This document shows, one piece after another, positions 1-8,000 of a stretch of DNA of 30,971 bases. The position numbers and the translations under genes were made by a program. Origin of the DNA: a virus; the IMG/VR virus record IMGVR_UViG_3300045999_011519, positions 1-30,971 of that record. The stretch is one strand, 5' to 3'. A model generated the notes under the pieces. That model was given only the letters and a program-made list of their open reading frames with translations, made no database searches and was not told the origin of the DNA. Position 1 is the first letter of the stretch. Each line of letters starts with the position of its first letter.

Positions 1-2
1 CT

Positions 3-1529
3 ACACAAAAGGGTGATTTGAATTTGAATGACCAAAAGGCAGGTAACGTGCAGAAAAAATATTTTGGTACTGATAAGCCATTAATTAGAATAAATTCTCA
101 AATTATTGATGGGTTAAAATATTTTAGACTGGATCTAACTGGTTTTAAACCCACTGTGATGTTTAGATTTGAAACAATAGATGAAAGATTTATATCAACC
201 GCTTTTCCTAAGGATGGTGATATAGTTTCTATCTATATAAGGCCATTTGGTGAAATGTTTAAGCCAGTTAGGATGGATTTTATAATAAACGAGGTTATAT
301 CCCCGTTTTCCAACGGACCTTATGATGATTATACACCGTCATCAGGTAAATACCAATCTTACACTGTAATGGGAGAGGTCAGAATACCTAAGCTTTATAA
401 GGACGTGTGTAAGGTTTTTAAAGGTAATAGTTCAGATGCTTTACTTAAAATAGCGGAGGATCTTAATCTAGGATATGCCTCTAACGAGACAAAGACCAAT
501 GACACAATGAATTGGATAGCTCCTAATATAGATTATCAGACGTTAATAAGACATGTTGTAAACGGATCTTGGTTAGGCGAAGAGGATTATTTTGACTGCT
601 GGATAGATCAATATTATAACATAAATTTTATAAACCTTAAAAAACAATTTGATGAAGTAAATCCCAATATAGAGACAATGAGAATGGCTTACGGTGCAGA
701 TTCTTTTGGAGATACTATGGCGGGAGGTACAGAAACAGCAGAAGTTGAATTTCCTTTATTACTAACAAACTCTACTCAATATAGCAAATCACCTCTTTTT
801 ATAAAGGATTTAGCAGTTGAGCAAAACGCGGGTACGATTAATAATGATTTGGGATATTTTCAAAAGGTTCAATTTTATGACAGTAAGCTTGTTTCAGATA
901 AGCCTAAAAATAAGTTTGTCGAGTATGATATAGAATCAGTTACTAACAAGAACTTGGGATCTAGAGATAATATAAATAAAGGGCGTTTAGGGGAAGATTT
1001 GTATAAAGAAGAGATTAAAAAAACTTATGTAGGAACTCTATATTTCGAAAACGTACATGAAAATTTTCAACAAGCATCCATACAGAATATACTAAATAGA
1101 AATGATAGCTATAAGATAATATTAAAAGTTAAAAATAGATCATGGACTCCTTTTCTTTACAGGGGACAAACTTTTCCTGTAGTAATTGTTTCTGAGGGAA
1201 GTTCAACGGTAAGCGCTTCTTCTAAATATAGTGCAGGAGGTGACCAAGCTTCTTCGTTATCGACTCCAGGAGATAAAAGAATGATAAATGCTTTTTTATC
1301 TGGTAATTATGTTGTGCTTGGTTTTACTATAGAATATGACCAAACGAGTATATACCAGACAATGGTCTTAGGTAAGAAACAATGGGCAATGAATCCTGGA
1401 TTGGCTTCAGAACCTAATTCATTAAATCCTAAGATTTTTGATGCAGACTTTAACGATCTTGTCGATAATGCTTCTAGTATATTGCAAGAAAATACACAAA
1501 AACTAAAGAGTGATATTTACTCTAAATAA
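3..1529 (+). CDS. Baseplate hub protein, gp27-like (5' partial)
   Basis: Probable central hub subunit of the contractile-tail baseplate, which in this family forms the ring under the tail tube that carries the spike. The first third has short beta-strand-like segments (LIRINSQIIDGLKYFRLDL). A segment LLKIAEDLNLGYASN...TNDTMNWIAPNIDYQTLIRHV then matches the pattern of gp27/late-control-D hubs, in which an 'IA..LGL' helix precedes a Trp and a helix. The frame is open to the left edge: TTG codons at 18 and 24 could start it, but the codons from position 3 are also open and no ATG is available. The gene therefore probably begins upstream, and the visible 503 aa from TTG 18 is a minimum. It ends in a double stop (TAA TAA) 9 nt before the next gene. 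Its position just upstream of a gp5-like spike gene supports the hub call. Family assignment is by pattern only. Confidence 0.65.
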   Translation, partial: TQKGDLNLNDQKAGNVQKKYFGTDKPLIRINSQIIDGLKYFRLDLTGFKPTVMFRFETIDERFISTAFPKDGDIVSIYIRPFGEMFKPVRMDFIINEVISPFSNGPYDDYTPSSGKYQSYTVMGEVRIPKLYKDVCKVFKGNSSDALLKIAEDLNLGYASNETKTNDTMNWIAPNIDYQTLIRHVVNGSWLGEEDYFDCWIDQYYNINFINLKKQFDEVNPNIETMRMAYGADSFGDTMAGGTETAEVEFPLLLTNSTQYSKSPLFIKDLAVEQNAGTINNDLGYFQKVQFYDSKLVSDKPKNKFVEYDIESVTNKNLGSRDNINKGRLGEDLYKEEIKKTYVGTLYFENVHENFQQASIQNILNRNDSYKIILKVKNRSWTPFLYRGQTFPVVIVSEGSSTVSASSKYSAGGDQASSLSTPGDKRMINAFLSGNYVVLGFTIEYDQTSIYQTMVLGKKQWAMNPGLASEPNSLNPKIFDADFNDLVDNASSILQENTQKLKSDIYSK

Positions 1530-1538
1530 TAAATAAAG

Positions 1539-4115
1539 ATGGCAGATTTTTTATCCGATTTTGGTGGATCACTAGGAGATAAAGTTTTACCTAATGGTGA
1601 CGCTTTAAAAAGAAAAGTTGATTCACAAAGGGAAAACTGGCTAAGGGGGATTTCCTCTACTAAATACGGTAAAAAAGAAGATCCCACATATTTACATTTC
1701 CGATTTATATTTGACTTCGCAGCAACAGCTGTTATAGACCCAGAAACTTTCTTAGCTCCTTCCCCTCTTTTTAGACCTATAGACGGATCGATAAGTAAAA
1801 CTGACGAAGCAGAAGCTTCTGAAGGGAACAGATTATTATCTCTAGATCCTAATAGCGGAGCTAATCCTTCAGATTTTGTAAATTCTGTACAGAACTCCGG
1901 AGCTGGTAATTTTTTTAGCACGGATGAGTTCTTTTATGGATCTAAAGCTAGAGTTGCTACAAGATACGGTAGGGGATTTTACGATATGACAGAGGGAATT
2001 GCTTACATGGGAGCTCAGAATTTTTTATCTCAAAGATCCAAAAAGAGACAAGAAATGCTTAACTCTTTTAGAACTGGATTAAGATTTATAAATCAAAATT
2101 GCCCATACTATTTTCAGTCACTTAGCGGGCTAGATCAGCTTCTAAAGGTTGATATTAAAAATTTTCACAAAAATGCTAGTAAGCCTCAAAGAGCAGGTAC
2201 TCTCACTGTTGATTGTTTAGAATCTATAGATATGAGGATATTCGCTCTTTCTGAGCTTTATAGAAAAGCAATATATGACTACACATATCACAGAACAATG
2301 CTTCCTGAGAATCTCCGAAAGTTTAGAATGTGGATAGTTGTATCAGAGATTAGAAACATACAATTAACATATGGCATAAATGATGTTTTAAATCCATTTT
2401 CAATTCCCTCTGTTGCGCAATCTGCTAATTTCTTAGACAGCTTTAATACACAAACTGGATTATTAGATAACACTGAAGGTCTACTACAAAAAACAACCAT
2501 CGGGAAAGCTAATGCTGACAAAGCAGGATCCTATGAATTGGGACCATATGCTTTCATTTATCAATTAGATCAATGTGAGTTTGATTTTGACGATTCTTAT
2601 CCTTCTTTTGCAACAATAGACAATAAAGGAGGATCTGCAGTAACGAACAAATTTAAGATACATGTTGGTAAAATTAAAGACTATAAAATACAATTTAATG
2701 AACTTGCCGATGTAATAGGAAAAGTAGATAACATAAAGTCAATGGTGATTTCTGATATATGGGGATCAAAATCAGCAGACTATACTAAATATGATTATGA
2801 AGGTACTAGAGGAGTTGGAAACACGGTTCTCCCACAGGATGGAAACGCAGCGGAATTTTTTGCCGGGCTAGCTTCGGATTTTATAACGAACAGCGTGGCG
2901 GATTTAAAAGACCAAGGAGTTCAGATAGTTCAAGGTGCTCTTCTAGGAAACATATATGGATTGGGTGGACTTAACCCAGGAGCAGCAGGTAGAAGTGCGC
3001 AGTCTCTTATCAACACTTTAAAAGAGGGAATACCTAACCCTTTTAAGGATAACACACCACAAGGACAAGGACTAGGAGGACCTGGACAAAGACAATATCC
3101 CTCTATTAACGAGGATGCTTATACAGGAGTTCCTGGGGCATCCCAACAAAACCTTGGATCTGCTTATAATGGATCGTCTGGGGCAACAAATAATTTGAAC
3201 GAGGACGTATATTCAAATAATCCTGGGTCTGATTTGGGATTACCTGATAGACAGTATCAACCTGCAAAAGGAGACGAGTATAAAAATGTACCGGGAGCTG
3301 ATTCAGGAGTACCTGGTAGAGTTTACCCAGAAGTGATAAAAGAAGATGTTTACACGAGTAATCCAGGATCCGATGGAGCTTTACCAGATAGACAATATCC
3401 TACTGTCTCTGATGACGCTTATAATAATGTCCCTGGTCCAGATCTTGGTGTGCCTTCCAGAGTATATCCAAATCTAGAAGATGATGCTTATACAAATAAT
3501 CCCGGATCAGATCTTGGTTTACCTGACAGACAATATCCACCAAATACAGAAGATGCTTATACAGATACGCCATCACAGGAAACTGACCAAATAGGCTCTG
3601 TATATCCGGATATTGATAATGAGTATTCTTTAGTTAATGATAAAGAATACACAGAGAGTATATCTGTGCCTGTGAATAATATAGGCGATGTATATTCAGA
3701 TTCTGAAAATAAATATCCGGAGATTAATGATAAGGTTTATCAGCAGGATACTACAAATATAGAAACAGATTTAATAGGAGATGTGTACGACGAAACTAAA
3801 AACCAATATCCTCCAGTAAACGATAAAGTTTATGACCCAACGAAAGCACCTCAATCCGATTTTCTAGGCGAGGTTTATAGTAACACTCAAAGTAAGTATC
3901 CATCTGTAAATGAGGACCTATACCAAAACTCAGTAACTCCCGCTCCAGGAATAAACGATGACGTTTATAAGGGAGTACCGGGATCAGATCTGAGCACTCC
4001 TTTTAGAAATTATGAATCGTTAAATTCTAACGAGTACACTAGAAATCCGCAACAAATGGATGTTAAAACTATAGGAAGAGTATATCCTTCATCAAGGAAT
4101 GAAAACAATCTATAA
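1539..4115 (+). CDS. Virion protein with globular N-terminus and long Tyr-Pro/PGSD repeat tail
   Basis: 858 aa, function not recognised. Residues 1-500 look globular: a hydrophobic/aromatic start, a helical middle (about 170-270) and beta-rich segments such as GPYAFIYQLDQCEFDFDDSY. That block resembles tail-tube or baseplate-tube proteins of large myophages, but only loosely. From about residue 516 to the end it becomes a low-complexity acidic region of degenerate repeats, [DE]-x-Y-x-x-N-P-G-S-D-x-G-x-P-x-R-x-Y-P, about 23-24 aa each. Later units are about 30 aa (G-D-V-Y ... Y-P-x-V-N-D-K-V-Y). The ATG follows TAAATAAAG, with no Shine-Dalgarno. Placement between the hub and spike genes implies a baseplate/hub role. 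The repeat tail could be an extended fibre, a spacer or a binding platform, which is inference. Confidence 0.6.
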   Translation: MADFLSDFGGSLGDKVLPNGDALKRKVDSQRENWLRGISSTKYGKKEDPTYLHFRFIFDFAATAVIDPETFLAPSPLFRPIDGSISKTDEAEASEGNRLLSLDPNSGANPSDFVNSVQNSGAGNFFSTDEFFYGSKARVATRYGRGFYDMTEGIAYMGAQNFLSQRSKKRQEMLNSFRTGLRFINQNCPYYFQSLSGLDQLLKVDIKNFHKNASKPQRAGTLTVDCLESIDMRIFALSELYRKAIYDYTYHRTMLPENLRKFRMWIVVSEIRNIQLTYGINDVLNPFSIPSVAQSANFLDSFNTQTGLLDNTEGLLQKTTIGKANADKAGSYELGPYAFIYQLDQCEFDFDDSYPSFATIDNKGGSAVTNKFKIHVGKIKDYKIQFNELADVIGKVDNIKSMVISDIWGSKSADYTKYDYEGTRGVGNTVLPQDGNAAEFFAGLASDFITNSVADLKDQGVQIVQGALLGNIYGLGGLNPGAAGRSAQSLINTLKEGIPNPFKDNTPQGQGLGGPGQRQYPSINEDAYTGVPGASQQNLGSAYNGSSGATNNLNEDVYSNNPGSDLGLPDRQYQPAKGDEYKNVPGADSGVPGRVYPEVIKEDVYTSNPGSDGALPDRQYPTVSDDAYNNVPGPDLGVPSRVYPNLEDDAYTNNPGSDLGLPDRQYPPNTEDAYTDTPSQETDQIGSVYPDIDNEYSLVNDKEYTESISVPVNNIGDVYSDSENKYPEINDKVYQQDTTNIETDLIGDVYDETKNQYPPVNDKVYDPTKAPQSDFLGEVYSNTQSKYPSVNEDLYQNSVTPAPGINDDVYKGVPGSDLSTPFRNYESLNSNEYTRNPQQMDVKTIGRVYPSSRNENNL
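3087..4100 (+). repeat. Degenerate coding repeats: PGSD/YP units
   Basis: About 340 codons at the 3' end of the preceding gene are built from repeated Tyr-containing units. Five to six units follow the pattern D-x-Y-x-x-x-P-G-x-D-x-G-x-P-x-R-x-Y-P (period about 70 nt). They grade into about four longer units with G-x-V-Y ... Y-P-x-[IV]-N-D-K-x-Y (period about 90 nt). Two copies encode the same 14 residues, NNPGSDLGLPDRQY (3216-3257 and 3495-3536), yet differ at 8 of 42 nucleotides, all synonymous. The repeats are therefore old and kept at the protein level rather than being a recent expansion. Confidence 0.85.
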
Positions 4116-4134
4116 TATCTTGGTATAATTTAAA

Positions 4135-5049
4135 ATGGGATTAGTAGATAGAAATAAATTAGAAAAGCCTAATATAGAGATCTCTCACTATTTAGGTGTG
4201 GTCATAGACAATAAGGATCCGGAGTTTAAAGGTAGAGCTAAGGTGAGAGTTTTTGGTGTCTTCGATGAACTAGAAGATGGTGATCTCCCATGGGCTTATC
4301 AAAGATTTGAGCAAAGCTACGGGCTTGGTGGAGGATCTGGTAGAATGTCTGTGCCTAAACTTGGCTCTGTTGTTCATGTGCAATTTAATAATGGAAACTA
4401 TTATAGTCCAGAATATAAAGCAGCACAGGAATTGGCTCCAGATCTAATCGATGAGATAAGAGCTAGTTATGAAGGGGCGCACTCTATAATATACGACGGA
4501 ATAGAAAGGCTTAAGATGTACTATACTGTTGAAAAGGGATTAGTTATAGACTTAAAAGAATCTAAGATTATAATAAGAAACGATAACTCCATACTTATTA
4601 CACATGCGGATGACACTGCTTCTATAGAACTGAAGGGCGGAAAGATAACTAAGTATGCAGATCAGGAAATAGAAAACACCGCAATAACAAGGATCAAACA
4701 CAGTTCTGAGGAAGTTTGGATGGATGGCAAAACAACTAATCTTGGACATTCTCCTCTTTTTTCTGCTGTTTGTGCAGAGCCATTATTTGACTTTCTTAAA
4801 AAATTGGCTATATCAGTAGATAGTAAAATGCCAGCTACACCAGGAGTTAATTCAACATTAGCTTCTAGCTTCGAACAATTAGCAACAAGTCAGACAGTTA
4901 GAGTAACAAGAGAAAATAGTCCAGATTTCCCTGTTGTTCCTGCTAATGCGGATTCTCCTGTTGGTATACCTAACACAGGTACATCAGGAACATCTGGTAC
5001 TTCCGGAACATCTGGTACTTCCGGAACCAGTGGAATAACGGGAGTGTAA
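4135..5049 (+). CDS. Baseplate central spike, gp5-like OB-fold protein
   Basis: 304 aa. Residues 18-95 match the OB-fold domain shared by T4 gp5, phage gpV and VgrG: HYLGVVIDNKDPEFKGRAKVRVFG, then LPWA (51-54), then SVPKLGSVVHVQFNNGNYYSPEY. That domain docks on the hub and forms the base of the puncturing spike. Residues about 130-200 are short alternating strands (KIIIRNDNSILIT, SIELKGGKI, EVWMDGKTTNLG) that could form a small beta-helix. Unlike T4 gp5 there is no lysozyme domain. The C-terminus is a (GTS)n run at about 282-300 followed by GITGV. The ATG lies 19 nt after the previous stop, behind ATCTTGGTATAATTTAAA and without a Shine-Dalgarno. The TAA is one nucleotide before the next ATG, suggesting coupled translation. 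Confidence 0.8.
   Translation: MGLVDRNKLEKPNIEISHYLGVVIDNKDPEFKGRAKVRVFGVFDELEDGDLPWAYQRFEQSYGLGGGSGRMSVPKLGSVVHVQFNNGNYYSPEYKAAQELAPDLIDEIRASYEGAHSIIYDGIERLKMYYTVEKGLVIDLKESKIIIRNDNSILITHADDTASIELKGGKITKYADQEIENTAITRIKHSSEEVWMDGKTTNLGHSPLFSAVCAEPLFDFLKKLAISVDSKMPATPGVNSTLASSFEQLATSQTVRVTRENSPDFPVVPANADSPVGIPNTGTSGTSGTSGTSGTSGTSGITGV
4975..5034 (+). repeat. GTS-coding microsatellite with 18-bp tandem unit
   Basis: The end of the spike gene encodes about six consecutive Gly-Thr-Ser triplets. Within it GGAACATCTGGTACTTCC occurs twice in perfect tandem (4987-5004 and 5005-5022), followed by a partial third copy. The perfect 18-bp duplication looks recent, and repeat number could change by strand slippage without breaking the frame. 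Confidence 0.85.
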
Positions 5050-5050
5050 T

Positions 5051-8000
5051 ATGGAAAGTATAGAATCTAGGATAGACAGTCTATTAGGGAAAGACTTTTC
5101 CAAAATGTCTACTGAGGAGATACTCAGTACTATATCAGGAGGGCAGAGCTTTAATATTCCCTATGAAGATTTACAATCCAAGGAGGGATTTGAAAAGGAG
5201 CTAGATAAAAGTCAGAAGGAGGTAGATAACGTAATAAAAAGCTTAAGTCCGCAAAAGCCTCCCATTCCTATGAATGAAATAGAGGATCTTGCCTGTAAAT
5301 ATGAGGGAGATGATCTCTACAGTCGAATTATAATAGAGACTATAAAAAGAGAAGATTCTAATTTATATAATGATCTTTTAAATTCTGATGAATACAAAAA
5401 AAATTCTCCTATATCTGAAAATGATTTAGGGGTTACTGTTAGTGGAGGTGATTTAGGATTTTCTAAAAAAATTCCCTCTGATGGAATAACAAAATATCTA
5501 AAGAGAAAGGATTCGAAGTTTCTTGAAAAAATAAACGAGAAGATATTTGATAATATGGACCCTTTGATATTAGGTAAGCCTTCTAACTCAGGAACTAGAA
5601 AAAAAAGAGCTCTTAACATTTTAGGATTTGAAATTCCTTTAGAGTTTATAATGAACGGAACTCAAATAGTTCACGTAAAAATAGGAGGTGATGAAATAGA
5701 TCTAAACTCCGCTTTAGATAAAATAAATAGTATCTTAAAAAAGCAGAACGAGAATTCTAAGCCTTGTGATTTTGATGGAATAGACGAAAATACATCCTCT
5801 GAAAGAATTGATGGATTTGATGCTAATTTTTTTCCTGATGGGGATGATCCAATAGCAGATGATGAGTGTTTACCAGGAATACCCGAAGATCCTATAACAG
5901 GAGATCCTATTCTAACTAAGAATAACTTTGATGAGTCGTTGGATGAATTTTGTGATCCGCCGGTTTATGAATTTAAAAGAGACGAGGTACCGGATCCTGT
6001 ACCTCCTACTGTTGATCCTAAAGATATAGATGCTTGTTTGTCATCTGCCTTAGATAAGAGCAAAAAACTAGAAGAAGATATTAAAGTACTAGCTAGATGG
6101 CAAATGATAGAAAGAAATCTAGAGGAGATACTATATCACTATGAGCCAATATACGAGTATCAGAAATCTCTAGCAGAAAACTGGAGGAATCGCGTTCCTG
6201 TAAACGAGGGAGGAGATCCATCAGATTTTGATATAGGAATTCAAATTTTGACATATAGAGATCAGTTAGAAGCATATAAAAAAGAGCTTAAAGATCAAAC
6301 AACAAAATACGAGAATGATAAATCTTTGTTTTTACAAAACAATAATATATTTACCGAGGACTTATTTATTCTTAGCGTTTATGACACGGAGCTTAGTTCT
6401 CCTGAGCTGGAAGTTCTTTTTAATAATCAGATAAATGCTAATAAATCGCCTATAACATATGATGAATCCACACAATCGTGGCCAGTTTCCGGTGGGGTTT
6501 CTAAATTTATTGAGAATGTAGAAGACATAAGAAACATTATGATCGAGAGTAACTTTATTGATCTAATACAATCCAAAATAGATGATACACAATCTCTTCT
6601 AAACGCTTCTATTCAAACGCTTTCACAGAAAAGAGGAAGTCAAGTTACCATCGCCGATGTTGAAAAATCTTTCTTACCCTCCAGCACAGTTTCTTCAGAT
6701 CTTTATGGGCAAGGCAACGGCTCGTTGGATATAAACGATAGGGTTTTTAAAAGCCCAGCCCAGTTATTTCTGAGCACTGAATCTTATGCTTATGATTCAT
6801 ATGGATATGAATTCTTAGAAGCACTTAAGAAATTCTCCGTTAGATTTAATACAAATTTTAATAAACCCTTGGGCGAGTTAGAGTTTAAACTTTCTTTTGT
6901 TACTGACTACGGATCTCCTCTTCCATACAAGAAAGTAAAAAAACCTTCTAAGATAACCTTTAGCGGATCTAGTACAGAGCCATTAAAAGAAGCTAATGAA
7001 CCTGATGAGGAGAAAATAAAAATAGGTAATGAGTATGCTGGCAACGGAGGATTGCTAAGTGGATATTTACCAGAGTATTTAAGGTCTTATCAATTTATAA
7101 AGATTAATAACATTAAGACTGGTTTTCCTGATGTTGCAAAATTCTATGATTTTATAGAGAAAATAATAAAAACTAGTGACTCAAAAGAAAGTATTGTAGA
7201 GAAAATTGTAGAGGACAGAGGAACATTATATGGACAGTTAATAGAGAAATCCTCCTCAACTTGGCTTTTCTTTAGCGCAGAAGAAAGAGGAGATAATGAC
7301 TCTAGGGATCCTGCAAAAAGCAGACCCTCTAGTTTCACACAAGACGGAGAACCAACGCCGGTATTTACTGATTTTTATAGTAATTTCAAAACTAAGTGGA
7401 ACCAGAAATACCTACAAAACAAGCAGGCTTATATAACTCCCGCTCTTGAAGATTTAAAAACAAAAGCTAGAAGAGCAGGTGAAGGATTAGGAAAAACCCT
7501 ACCGACTTCAGACGTTATAGGAATTAGAATATTTGAGAACTACTCTGACATAACTAAAAAATATGAAAATTTAAAAGAAGCTTTGTTGCTTGCCTCTCAA
7601 AAAATCGCTGAGATTAGTGAATCAATTAGCCCAGAAAACATAGAGAAAAGATTTAGTGACATTAAATGTGCGGGAGCACAGTCACCACCCGATGCTGGGG
7701 ATAAAGAGAACTGCCCACCTGTTTGTTGTGGAGAAGCGGGGTCTGATTTTAAAACTGATAATTTTTTACTATCTTCCCCACCAAGCTCAGATTGCCCAAC
7801 GATGTTTCAAAGATGTTGGTGGAAGCAATTTTCTAAGGATCTAACCAAGGTTGGTATGTTGCCATATCCTAATGGTCTTCCTCCAATTGAAGATCCTAAA
7901 TATTTTTTAACCCCTGGACCAGCTGTTAGATTGGGTTTAAAATATTGGCCCGTAGGATATCTTCCGCCTGCTTTTATTCCTATACCTTTTCCGAATCCGA

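Noticed and set aside
1517-1921. 134-aa open frame on the minus strand
   Set aside because: It lies wholly opposite the 5' part of the 858-aa gene, has no recognisable motif and no leader, and looks like a by-product of the opposite coding frame.
3087-4100. CRISPR array or diversity-generating variable repeat
   Set aside because: The repeats are in-frame coding, not identical at DNA level, have no unique spacers, and no reverse transcriptase or template repeat is visible.
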